Source of the DNA: Akebia trifoliata
Taxonomy: Eukaryota; Streptophyta; Magnoliopsida; Ranunculales; Lardizabalaceae
Reading direction: 5' to 3'
Length of the DNA stretch: 64,000 bases
Assembly (NCBI GenBank): GCA_017979445.1
Contig: CM030706.1
Location: 18,648,967-18,712,966 of the forward strand
Part shown: in pieces, positions 47,567-58,002 of the stretch
Layout: each line of letters begins with the position of its first letter
Numbering within the stretch: the first letter of the stretch is position 1
Program-made: the position numbers and the translations under genes
Notes under the pieces: model-generated
What the model was told of the DNA's origin: nothing
Seen by the model: only the letters and a program-made list of their open reading frames with translations
The model's database searches: none

Positions 47567-49756
47567 TGTAGACACGTGATTTCATCATTACGATGACCAC
47601 ATCTACAATGGTTTGGAGTCGCCACCATTCATTTTTGTAAGTGAGTGTGAATGGTCACCCGATGTGCATTTTTTAGAAAATGTGGTATTTTTGGCATTTA
47701 GTGACTCTCGATGGATAGGAACTAATCGAGCCTTGAGATTCGAGGTAAGCGGCTCGGTTTGAGAAAAGGGAAGGTCTTAGGCACCCTTTTCTCCCCACTA
47801 AATAGTGGTAACCTCAACTTAACTTGGTCATTTTGATTTAAAAAATATGAAAAATAAAGTCCCACATGTTGTGCATTTGTACCCTAATAGGGATTTATTT
47901 TTAGCTGGATTATAGGATCATCCCATTGAAGGGGATGATCCTTATAAACCTTTGCCTTGAGAAGAGAGGAGGGGGATGATAGAAGAGGGAGGGACAGAGG
48001 GTGTAGAAGAGATGGAAATTATTTTTGTTGCACCCACCTTGTATCTTCTTTCTTCTTTTCTTCTTCTTCTTTGAGTCTTCTTGAGTCCTTAGTATTTTAA
48101 GAAAATACAACTCTTTTTTGGTTGAAGGAGTAGAGAAGAGATGATGAGAGAGATGAGTGTAGTATGTGATGTTTTTTTTGTGAGACTTGGGGAGGATTAG
48201 TGTGAGAGAATTGATAAGATTTTTCTTAGTGAGAAGGGTGATAGTTGTTAGTAGAGAAAGAGTTGGGGAGAAATTTTGTAGTGAAAGTTGGGGAAATTTT
48301 TGGGAAGAGGATGAGGGTATTTATAGATGTTGAGGAGTTATATTAGGGATGTAATGGGGTGAAGTGAAGAAAAATGATAGAATGGTTATGAGTTTGAGAG
48401 TGAAGTGGGTGTAATTTAGAGGAGATTGGAGGGTATTTAGGGAAGGGGGGTTAAATGGGTGAGTTTTGACCCAAATGGTTTGGATCCTACCCAACCCATT
48501 TGGGTGGAGTGTTTGGTGAGGTGAGTTTAAGATGGTGGTTGTAATTAATTGGTATTTGATTAAAGAGAATGGAGGATTTAAAGAGGTGGTTGATGATATT
48601 TTGGGAGGGTGAGGGAGATGATGCCATATGTCAAAGTGCGTGAGAATGAAGGTTTGAGATAGGTTGATGGGAGAGGTTGAGTGTTTGACTTGAGAGGATG
48701 GTGTAGGTTTAGGTTGTAGATGTGGGTTTTGTAGGGAATGATGAAGGTAGATTAGGGGAGGTATAGGTTAGGGGTGTGGGTAGATGTGTTTGATTTGAGA
48801 GAAAAGGTGATGGGTTGATGTGTGGGTAGATGAGATTTAAATAAAATTAATGGGATAGGTAGTTGGGTGAGGGAGGTGAGATGGGGTGATGACATGTGTC
48901 ATCTTTTGATGATAAAATAGTGATTGGTTGATGTGGGTTGTGGTTTATGGGTTAGGGTTGTGGGTTGGATAATGAATTGGATATGGTTAATGATTTGTGG
49001 GCTTTGTAGTGTTGGGCTTGGGTTTTCGAAATGGTTTTGGATTTTCGGATTGGTTGAGGGTTATTTTGAAATGGATTTTGCGGGTATAGGTTGGTTTTAG
49101 ATTTTAGGTGATGTGGGATTGATTTTAGGCTAGGGGTAAGGTGAAATCGATTTAGGAAAGTATTGAGGGCTTGTGGGCCTCAGGTGGGCCTATGGTTTTT
49201 GCGGGTTCGGAGGCGGAGCGGTAATAGTAGAGGAGGGGTAGGCATCCTAAGTCTCACATTTTTTTAATTTATTAATTTTTTGAGATTTTTGAATTTATTG
49301 AATTAATCAAAATGCCACGTGTTGGCAAATCGGGCTTTTTAGGCCCGTTGGAGAATTTCATCGAACATTCGGTATTCATCTTTAGAAAGGCGGAGCGGTG
49401 ATGGTTTAGAAAAAAAGGATAGGTCAAACCACTTTGGTGGGTCCTTTCGACCATTGAAAGGTCTCAGGGGCCTCGGTTTAATTAAAACATCACAGAGTTG
49501 TGATTTGGGCTTTTGAAGCCCGTTGGCCAATTTTGTCGAAAAATCGACGTTTTGAATGTAGCGCGGTAGATGGGAGCGTGCCAAATCATTTTGGTGGACC
49601 TACTAACCCATTGAGAGGTGTTAGAGGCTTTGATTTGTCAAAAAAAGTCATATTTCGATTGGTTTGAGCTTTTGAGGCCCGTTGGCAATTTTTATTGAAA
49701 AGTCTGTATTTTTGGGCTCTTTCGAGTTTGGGCCCGTTCAAATTGGGGTGTCTACA
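47567..49756 (-). mobile_element. 5' LTR of element A (2,190 bp)
   Basis: It is bounded by TGTAGACAC...GTGTCTACA, a 9-bp terminal inverted repeat. It is nearly identical to the LTR at 29,999-32,190. G-box CACGTG at 49,316-49,321, TATA box at 48,318-48,326, decamer TGGCGACTCC at 47,615-47,624. One of the two G-boxes of the 3' LTR is CACATG here. Adjacent to the primer site, with GCATC beyond its outer end. Confidence 0.95.
48318..48326 (-). promoter_or_regulatory. TATA box of A's 5' LTR
   Basis: On - CTATAAATA in the same context as the 3' LTR copy. It would start the genomic RNA of A about 30 nt downstream, so U3 is about 1.4 kb and R-U5 about 0.75 kb. Confidence 0.7.
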
Positions 49757-49761
49757 GCATC
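49757..49761. repeat. Target-site duplication of A (right copy)
   Basis: GCATC follows the outer end of A's 5' LTR and equals 29,994-29,998. Confidence 0.95.
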
Positions 49762-50536
49762 ATGTTACCCTAGCACACACCCCATTGACGTTTCTTGCAC
49801 TGAGATGTACATCAACAGAGGTCGTCCTAGAGTGGGAGGGACTAGTATTGGTAGATTGAGGAAATATTGCTTGATTTTATCCAACGCTTCCTGACAGTCC
49901 TTGTTCCACTTCTTTGGCATCTCCTTCCTTAGTAGCTTGAATATCGGTTCACAGATAAGCGTCAATTGCGCTATAAACCGATTGATATACTGTATCCTCC
50001 CCAGAAAGCCCCGAACGTCTTTTTCCAAAACAGGTGCCTTCATTTCGAGGATATTCTTAGTTTTTGCCAGATCTATCTCAATACCTCTTCTGCTGACAAT
50101 GAACCCATCTTTTTTGGGTACTGGTACAACGTTAGCCAACCACTCAGGGTATGTAGAAACTGTAAGAAATCCGACTTCGAACTGTTTCATGACTTCATTC
50201 TGGCTTCAGTCTTCTTAGTTTCTGCTTGATTGGCTTACTTCCGGAAGCAATTGGCAACTTGTGGACGACCAGATCTGTATCTAACTCAGGCATATCCCTA
50301 TACGACCATGCGAAGACATATTGATACTTCCGTAAGAATTCGACAATTTCTTCTTTCTGTTGCGACGTTAATAAGGCTCCGATCTTGACAATTCGTGGGT
50401 CCTCTTCGGTACCAAGATTGATTGATTCTGTATCCTCGATGTTTGGCTGAACACCTTTCTCATGACGTTCTACCAAGTCTTTGATTTCTTTGGGTGGGTA
50501 CTCCATTTTGTCCTCAGACTCTTCTTCAATCCCCAT
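49762..50536 (-). pseudogene. pol: RT/RNase H start of element B, catalytic core deleted
   Basis: On - MGIEEESEDKMEYPPKEIKD ... LTSQQKEEIVEFLRKYQYVF, LVVHKLPIASGSKPIKQKLR, a small deletion/frameshift near 50,195, then TYPEWLANVVPVPKKDG. This joins directly to FIVSRRGIEIDLAKTKNILE, GFLGRIQYINRF and LLMYISVQETSMGCVLG. In A about 140 codons, including YVDD and the FGLKNA block, lie between KKDG and FIVSRRG. B therefore cannot reverse-transcribe. The frame continues across A's insertion into the part ending at 29,998. Confidence 0.9.
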
Positions 50537-50889
50537 GAGGTCGAAGTCGAGTTCAAGATCGAAATCATACTTGTCCCTTTCAAATTATGTTTTGTCTGGG
50601 TACTCATTCGATGGAGACAGCTCCCTTGAAAACTCTTTTTTTGGTTTTTTAAAATATCTATTTTTTTGAAATTTTGAAAGATTTTTTATTTTTTTGTTTT
50701 TTGAGTAATTTATGATTTTTTTACTTTTTGAGGAATATTTGTTTTTTTGTGATTTTCTGGATACTTGAAATAAGAAGAACAATCATGTAAATTCGTTAAT
50801 AAAAATAGAGAGCCCTCAAAACAGTCTTTACCCGAGGACGAGGGCTCGTTATGACCCTCGGGCAAACTAGATTCGACTAATGGCATTTT
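50537..50889 (-). other. Non-coding gap between protease-linker and RT of B, intron-like
   Basis: The counterpart of A 38,766-39,062, with the same GGGTAAAG and TTCTTCTTATTTCAAG motifs on - and AT-rich filler. No ORF. Confidence 0.35.
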
Positions 50890-53260
50890 TTTTAGGCCTC
50901 AGTAGCCTCAAGGGTCAATGGGAATTCCTCCCAATTTTTTAGAACTTCTCCTTCTCTGAGGGGGCGGATGAGATAAGAGAGTGATTTGTTGGATGATGAG
51001 ATTGATGGTTCGGAGATGACCATAATCTCCGATGGTTTGTTGTCAAATTGGGGCATAGTCCCTCCCACGCTTGGTGAGATAACGACTGATGCCCAGTCAA
51101 TACCCATGGGAAAGGGTGATTCTTTATCTTGTCTTGTAGTGATTTTCACGTTGGTGGATTCTAGAGCGGTCTCTGATGGACTTTCGTCGGAATCCCCATT
51201 GAATAGAACATCAATGCCTTCTACGAAGGATGATTGGGACTCGACGACTGGGTCTTCTTGAATGTGCACAGGTTTGGATTTTACCACTTTTGGCCTTTTG
51301 GTTGGTTTCATTGGCAGTGATTCTAATAAGCTGCCAGGTCTAGTATGTGATTTTGGAAAGCTGATGCTGATATGTGGAACTCTGCCTAGATTCCAGACAG
51401 TTCGTTCACGGTTTTGCCTTCTCGCTAGTCGAAGCTCCTTCTTCTTTTCATTCATTTCTGTTATATCCTTTTTTGTAGGCCTAAACCCCAGCCCAAAATA
51501 AGGAGTATGCTTTTTTGTTTCAACCAGCGTGGCTTTGCCATTTCCTCCTGGTCCCAACCCTTGCCTGGGTCGGTAACCTACCTTCTTCAAAACCCGACTG
51601 ATCATCAGATTCGTTCTTGATAGTTCTACCTTTACCTTCTCTTTTCCTTTCTCAATATGATTGATAGCTGCAAATTGATAGGAGTGGTACATTGTCTTAT
51701 CCTTTTGTCATCTCAATGTCGATGAATGGTACATCCGGAGCTCTCCTAGCCGGGATGAGATTTTCTGCCAGCATGGATATCATCTTTTGTCCCATGATAA
51801 ATTTGACTCTCTGGTGTAGAGAAGAAGGTATAGCCCCTGCTATATGGATCCACGGTCTGCCTAGTAACAAGTTGAATGTTGTTGGTATCTCCATGACTTC
51901 AAATGTTACTTCGAAGGTGCAAGGACCTATAGTAATTTGTAGGTCTACCTCTTCCAAAGAATCTCTTCTTGAACTGTTGAAGCCTCGGACAACCTTGTTG
52001 TTGGGCTTGACATGCGACCAGTCAGCGTTAAGTTTCCGGAAGGTTTTCAAGCAGACAGACATTAAGCGCTGAGCCATTGTCAATCAGTACTCTAGCAACC
52101 ATCATGCCCTTGCACATGACCATGATGTTTAACGGCTCGACATGGCCCCGCCCTTCTGGCACAAATTCACTTTCAATAAAGATAATAGGATTGGGAGCCA
52201 TGATCTGGCCGACCGTTTGCTCCAACTGTGCCAATGAGGTATTTGCAGGTACATGTGATTTTTCCAAAACTCTCAGCAATGCCTCTTGGTGCTCTTCCGA
52301 TTTTTGCATCAGTCCCAGGATACTGATTTGAGCTGGCTGTTTGTTCAATCTGTCCACTATATTATGCTCACTCTTGAGAACGAGCTTGATGAAGTCTATG
52401 CTTCCTTATCCGTTACTTTTGCCTTTTCTTCCACTTTGTCATCTTTATACAGTTTGCCCTTTCCCTTTGCTTTCCTTTTTTCTTCATCTGTTACCTCTTT
52501 TGTAGTTTCTTTTATTTCTACCCTGATGTTTACCCCATTTTCTGATAATTTCTAGCATTTCCTTGCCCTTATCATTCGGCCGATATCAGCCACCATTGCT
52601 TTCTTCATTGTTTCGACCCCTGTGGTTGTGGTGATGGTGGTCTCGTAACTCCAGGGAACTACCTGGTCAGAGCTATAGGGGAATGGTTTAGGTGATCGTA
52701 TGGTTATTGGAGGTGGATCGGGTTTCATATTGAGAATGAGGGGTGGTGGTGATGATTTGGATGAAATGGTACCAGGAGGAGTTGATGGAGTGTATGGGAG
52801 GATGAGCGGTGGACATGAAGATAAACTGTATGGTATGTGAAGGGGGGGTCGAGTTGATCCTTGAGAATATGGTGGTGGGTAAGGTATAACAAGGGGAGGC
52901 CGAGTCAAATTTTGATGATGAGGTGATCTGTAAGGTATAACTAAAGGCGGTCGGGTAGTAGTATTTTGATAAATGGGATGGATGGTGAGGTCGGCCATTA
53001 TGAGAGGTAGCTGTGAGTTCTGTGATGGATTTGTTGCGTACTGATTGATTGTGTTAACCGCTGATGTCTTTGATTCCTTTGTTAAGCGGACCCTGATCTT
53101 CGCCCCGATGGGTGCTATCAAATCTGAGGGATTGAAGTCGAGTTCTCCGCAGACGACATTTATCCTGTGGCCACTCCCCTCCTCATTATGAGTAGGTAGG
53201 GGTTTTGGTTGATATTCTATTGTTGGAAAGGGTTGGCAGGCCCATCTAGGATGAGAGCCT
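50890..53260 (-). pseudogene. pro: Protease and linker of element B
   Basis: Proline-rich repeats (TRPPLVIPYRSP, TRPPLVIPYPPP, TRPPLHIPYSLS; about 52,700-53,000), then an acidic/lysine-rich part. MVARVLIDNGSALNVCLLEN (protease active site) is followed by a frameshift near 52,060. Then FNLLLGRPWIHIAGAIPSSL, the G-patch-like KVGYRPRQGLGPGGNGKA, and an acidic tail ending TLEATEA with stop at about 50,890. A one-base shift near 51,695 splits the tail. Same layout as in A. Dead. Confidence 0.85.
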
Positions 53261-54836
53261 TTTTATCGATCTAGTTCTGTACTTGATGTTTGAGCTGCCA
53301 GCATTGGTCTGTAGAGTGCCCTGGTGCACCCATGTGAAATTCACAGAACAGGTTAGGATTGTACCCTGACCCTTTGGCAGCCTCGGGGTTTGGTAGACAT
53401 TTCGCAAGGTACTCACCCCTGAGCAAGATTGGCAGTAATTCCGGTAGTGTCATGGGTAACCTAGTGAATACTCTGTTGGGACATGCCTGCTGATTTTACC
53501 CATACAGTGGTGCCTGCTGTGCAACTGCTGGAGGATTTGCTCGAAATGGATTCGAAAGTGGAGGGTTCCATGTTGGCGGTGCTGGTGCCCATGAAGTTGA
53601 TGGTGTTTGTGGTCTCGGTGCTAATGAAGGGATGAAGAGGGGTCGATTCGACTGTACGTTATTGACCTATGTTTCTTCTCTCTTCTTTCCCGTAGATACT
53701 GACTTTCTCTGAAGAGGGATTCCTATTGTTGCCCCTAGACTCATAAAGTTAAATATCAGATCGGTTCAAATCCCATCTTCAACCCGATCCGCCACTTGTA
53801 CTAGATTCGAGAATGTGCCTGTGGTGTGTCCCACCAGATGAGTATAGAAGGCGTGCCTTAGTATCAAGATAAACGTGGTGTTCATCTCTTACTCTGTCAT
53901 TGCAGGCCTTACTTGTGAGGCGGACTCTCGCCATCTCTGTGCATACTCTTTTACCGTTTCTCGTTGCTTTCTCGTCATCTTGGTCATGTCGTTTCGATCT
54001 AGCCCCACATCAGTATTGAACCGATAATTTTGCCAGAACATCTCGACTAGGTCCTGCCAGTTCTTAATGAGCGAGTGATCCAATCCAGAAAACCATTTGA
54101 GTGCTGGGCATGTTAAGCTCCTCTGAAACAACTATACCAATAACCTGTCATCCTCGCCATACTTGTACATGGATCCACAATACAACTTCAGATGCGATAG
54201 CGGATACCCTACTCCGTTATATTTTTCAAACTCTGGACTCTTGAACTTGGCCGGTAATTGAGCATTGGGGTAGAAGCACATATCCTTGAATCAGGTTTCG
54301 TTCATAGTATTGAGGTCCTTCATCCTCCTCATCTCTTCCTATAGAGATTCGATTTGCTGAGCCAGTTTTTCATCTGTTGCGCTTTTGGCTTTTGTAGCCC
54401 TGTACTCACATTCATTATCAGGAATGACCACAGGGGGTGGTCGATTCTGTGGAATATAGAACGGGGGCCCTTGGTATTCAGGCACTGTAGGCGGCAAGGT
54501 GGTCTGTGGTCCCTGTGGAAGTTATTCGGGTAAGTCCTGATTTGATCCAGACGCGTGCTGTTGTATTGTTTGGGCTTGTAGGATGCTGGCATTGGCTAAC
54601 AAAGTACTCACTATTTTTTCTTGCCTCTCAATTATCTTCAGTAGTGCCGCTATTTGCGGATCGATACCTGACGTTTCAGTTACTGGAAGTTGTGCTGGTT
54701 CAGAAGAACTAATGGTGACTGTAGATGATTTCAGAAAATATGGAGGTACTTCTGGCTGCTTGTATTTCTTTCGCTTGGCCACCTGTGGGTACAGAAGACC
54801 AAGCGTTACTATCTCGTTTACAAAAAGAAAATGCAT
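53261..54836 (-). pseudogene. gag: gag of element B
   Basis: N-terminal MHFLFVNEIVTLGLLYPQVA, then IAALLKIIERQEKIVSTLLA (helical). After a frame break comes the capsid region MFQRSLTCPALKWFSGLDHS, FWQNYRFNTDVGLDRND, RWRESASQVRPAMTE. The knuckle-like CEFHMGAPGHSTDQC is at about 53,300-53,345. Stops lie near 54,520, 54,340, 54,130 and 53,885. Closely related to A's gag but differing in the N-terminal 100 residues. Confidence 0.85.
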
Positions 54837-54869
54837 GATGTTTTATTAGGTCGGGTGGAGTTGTTTATT

Positions 54870-55850
54870 CTGAGTTTTAACGAAAAAGTAATTTCGAGCC
54901 GACATCAACATAGAGTTGGTAAAGTGTTTTTTTTAAAGAATTACATCAGTGCGGAGTTGGCATCGACACGAAGTCGACATCAACACGGAGTTGGTAAAAT
55001 ATTTTTTTTTTTAAAGAATTACATCAGCACGGAGCTGGCATCGACACGGAGTCGGCATCAACAAGAAGTTGGTAAAATGTTTTGAAAATAGAATTATCTC
55101 AGCACGGAGCTGGCATCGACACGGAGTCGGCATCAACATGGAGTTGGCATCAGCACGGAACTAGCATCAACGCAGAGTCAGTAACATATTTTTGAAAATA
55201 GAGTTATCTCAGCACGGAGCTGGCATCGACACGGAGTTAGTAAAACATTGTTGAAAAAGTAATTTCATCAGTACGGAGCTGGCATCGACACGGAGTCAGG
55301 AAAATATTTTAAAAGGTAATTTCATCAGCACGGAGCTGGCATCGATACGGAGTCAGGAAAATATTTTGAAAAAGGTAATTTCATCAGCACGAAGCTGGCA
55401 TCGAGACGGAGTCGGGAAAACATTTTGAAAAGGTAATTTCATCAGCTCGGAGCTGGCATCGACACGGAGTCAGGAAAATATTTTGAAAAAGGTAGTTTCA
55501 TTAGCACAGAGCTGGCATCGACACGGAGTCGGTATCAACAAGGAGTTGGCATCAGCACGGAGCTGGCATCGACACAGAGTCGGGAAAACATTTTGAAAAT
55601 GTAATTTCATCAACATGGAGCTGGCATCGACACGGAGTCGAAAAAATATTTTGAAAAAGTAATTTCATCAACACGGAGCTAGCATCGACACGGAGTCGGG
55701 AAAACATTTTGAAAAAGTAATTTCATCAGCACGGGGCTAGCATCGACATGCAGTCGAGAAAATATTTTGAAAAAATAGTTTCATCAGCACGGAGTCGGCA
55801 TCGACACGGAGTCGGGAAAAAAATTTTGAAAAAGTAATTTCTGAGATAAA
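54870..55850 (-). repeat. Tandem array (~58 bp units) before gag of B
   Basis: On + CATCAGCACGGAGCTGGCAT / CGACACGGAGTCGGGAAAA plus a TTTTGAAAAAGTAATTT-type spacer, about 16 copies, some with an extra half unit CATCAACATGGAGTTGGCAT. Stems CAGC/GCTG, CGAC/GTCG and CAAC/GTTG occur around related 5-nt loops. Same family as 43.0-43.98 kb in A but with its own spacer type, so the arrays expanded separately. Confidence 0.92.
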
Positions 55851-56129
55851 TCGTGTTGGAATAACCCATGTTTTTGGTAGCCTCCAATTCAGTTCTCTGA
55901 AATTACCGTCGCCCAGGCAAATCTCCAAGGAAGAGGCGGCGCACAATGGCACTCTTAAATCACCTTACTCCCTGAATAGACGTAGTATATCCCCCTCGTA
56001 TCAACAGGATAAGATCTTTCTAGACACCGACTTTGATCAAGGACTGCAATTAGTGCTTAAATTTTTTTTTTGGTTGAAAAAGATTGAATTAATTTGAGTT
56101 GATTGATCAGTTGTCAGCCTTGTTAGATC

Positions 56130-56975
56130 ATATATGGATCATGGACTTAGTTCAAAATTGGATATGGATCTGGTTTGTAGTGGATCTGGGACATAGACCT
56201 AGTTAAAACAGATCTGGATCTTGAACCCAGTTGTAGTGGATCTAGGTCGTAAGCCCAACTGAAATTGGTTTGGGTCTGGGTTGTGAACCCAGTTGTGATG
56301 GATCTGGGTCGTGGACCTAGTTGAAACGGATTTAGGTCGTAAACCCAGTTAAAAATAGATCTGGGTCCTGGACCCAGTTGAAAATGGATCTGGGTTGTGG
56401 ACCTAATTTGAATGGATCTGTGTCGTAAGCTCAACTGAAATGAGTTTGGGTCTGGGTTGATGGATCTGGGTCGTGGACCCAGTTGAAACGGATTTAGGTC
56501 GTAAACCCAGTTACAAATGCATCTGGGTCCTGGACCCAATTGAAAATGGATCTGGGTTATGGACCTAATTTGAAAGGATCTGGGTCTAGACCCAGTTTGC
56601 ACGGATCTGGGTCATGGACCCAGTTTGAATGGATCTGGGTCGGGGACCCAGTTGAAAAGGGTTTGGATCTGGGTCGTGGAACCAGTTGGTATGGATATGG
56701 ATCTGGGTCGAGGACCCAGTTTGGAATGGATCTAGGTCGTGAACTCAGTTGTATTGGATCTGGGTCGTGGACCCAGTTGAAAATGGATCTGGGTCATGGA
56801 CCTAGTTGGAGTGGATTTGGGTCGGGGACTCAGTTAAAATTGATTTGGGTCGAGGACCCAGTTGAGATGGATCTGGGTCGTAGTCCCAGTTTGAATGGAT
56901 CTGGGTCGTGGACCCAGTCTGAGTGGTGCGGGTCGTGGACCCATTTAAATGGATATGGGTCGTAGACTCATTTTT
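56130..56975 (-). repeat. Tandem array (~27-33 bp units) of GGGTC...GACCC hairpins in B's leader
   Basis: On + GGATCTGGGTCGTGGACCCA plus GTTGAAAAT-type spacer, about 28 units of variable length. The core CTGGGTC-GTG-GACCCAG is a 7-bp stem. One unit has the perfect palindrome CTGGGTCTAGACCCAG, and another CTGGGTT-GTG-AACCCAG with both arms changed. The array is absent from A and C, so it arose in B's line. Confidence 0.9.
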
Positions 56976-57371
56976 GATGATTGGTGATGGACGGTAACGG
57001 ATTTTATTGTAGGCGAGGTTGATAGTATACCACATTAAGTAGGGTCAACTTTGATCAATAGAATGCATGCGAGTTTTGTTTTGATCAAACAAAGAAAAAC
57101 GGCGAGGGGTAGGCCCTAAGTTTAATTAAAAAATAATTCATTTAAGTATTTTTAAACCTTAAACATCAAAATAAAAATAAACCCGAGAGCAAAAGTTGTC
57201 AAGACTGATGTCGGGAACAAAATGAGCCAAATTTTTTTTTTTTTTTAATCCGTGTTTCAAACATGGTTGGGCATAAAATATGCCGAACCGTACTTGAAAT
57301 ACGGACCAGTACGAATTTTTGGCTAAAATTTTTTTTATTTTTATTTTTTTTAAAGTTTGTTAGTCCAAAAT

Positions 57372-57386
57372 GAGGCACATTGCCTC
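57372..57386 (-). promoter_or_regulatory. Leader hairpin GAGGCA-CAT-TGCCTC (B)
   Basis: Identical to the two copies in A, with the same tail TGGTTTTTGGCTTGGGC. Confidence 0.5.
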
Positions 57387-58002
57387 TGGTTTTTGGCTTG
57401 GGCAACAAAAAAAGTTACATTTTTTCATTTTTTTCATTTTTTCATTTTTTATATTTTTTGATGATATGCATGATAAAATAAAAAAAACTGGTTTTTCCCT
57501 TCTTACCAAGGGAATAAGTAAAGAAAATACGTACCCCTAAGCCTATACAACTTGCCATTGTGGCTTACAACTTGGGCTTTGAGGCCCAACAACAACTTGT
57601 ACAATTACAACCTTACTTGGGGGTCGATGTAACGTTGGAAACTCGTGTCCTAGCATTGTCTAGTTGGGCACATGCATGCGGCTTAATAGGTGGCTTCACG
57701 GCTACCCGATCTTCAAACCTCGATGCATATCGAAGTACACATGTCGTTGGTTGGTGATCGGGTTTGATGTGTTCATTCCCGACACTTGAAATAACGATCT
57801 TAAGCCGTGGAACTACTAAGCATCGGGGCTAAGTATATTGAGGGTGGGGTGGCTCGGAAGTGAGGCTATGCTCGCAAGTGTACATATGCATTTTTTTTTC
57901 ATTTATTTTCATTGACCCCCTTACAAATACATAATACAAGCAACGAAAAATAAATAAATATTACAATGGACATGTGAAACAAAATAACAAAAGACACATA
58001 GG

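Larger units (their letters stand above)
29999..49756 (-). mobile_element. Element A: complete-length Tat/Ogre-like retrotransposon (19.76 kb)
   Basis: Two ~2.19-kb LTRs in the same orientation, tRNA-Arg-type primer site next to one and a purine tract next to the other, and 5-bp target duplications outside. Gene order on - : leader, ORF1, tandem array, gag, protease with linker, RT-RNase H, second RNase H, integrase, long 3' UTR. Size, tRNA-Arg primer, ORF1 and dual RNase H are marks of Tat/Ogre elements. The 3' UTR holds a captured host gene fragment. All ORFs are broken. The two LTRs differ at scattered sites and small indels, so the insertion is not very recent. Confidence 0.93.
55851..58002 (-). 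other. 5' leader of element B
   Basis: The part at 55,860-56,070 matches A's leader (46.0-46.1 kb). A tandem array sits at 56,130-56,975. The part at 57,040-57,530 again matches A (46.7-47.45 kb), with one GAGGCA hairpin. The part at 57,540-58,002 has no counterpart and a more even composition (ATGTAACGTTGGAAACTCG, CATGCATGCGGC). No tRNA primer site abuts the LTR at 58,002, which is odd. No coding region is supported; a 65-codon frame at 57,560-57,757 has no recognisable features. Confidence 0.55.

Noticed and set aside
56147..56965. Open frames on both strands over the GGGTC/GACCC array
   Set aside because: Low-complexity repeat translation without protein features.
57560..57757. 65-codon frame with non-repetitive composition
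   Set aside because: No motif, no start context and no neighbour support; described only as part of B's leader.
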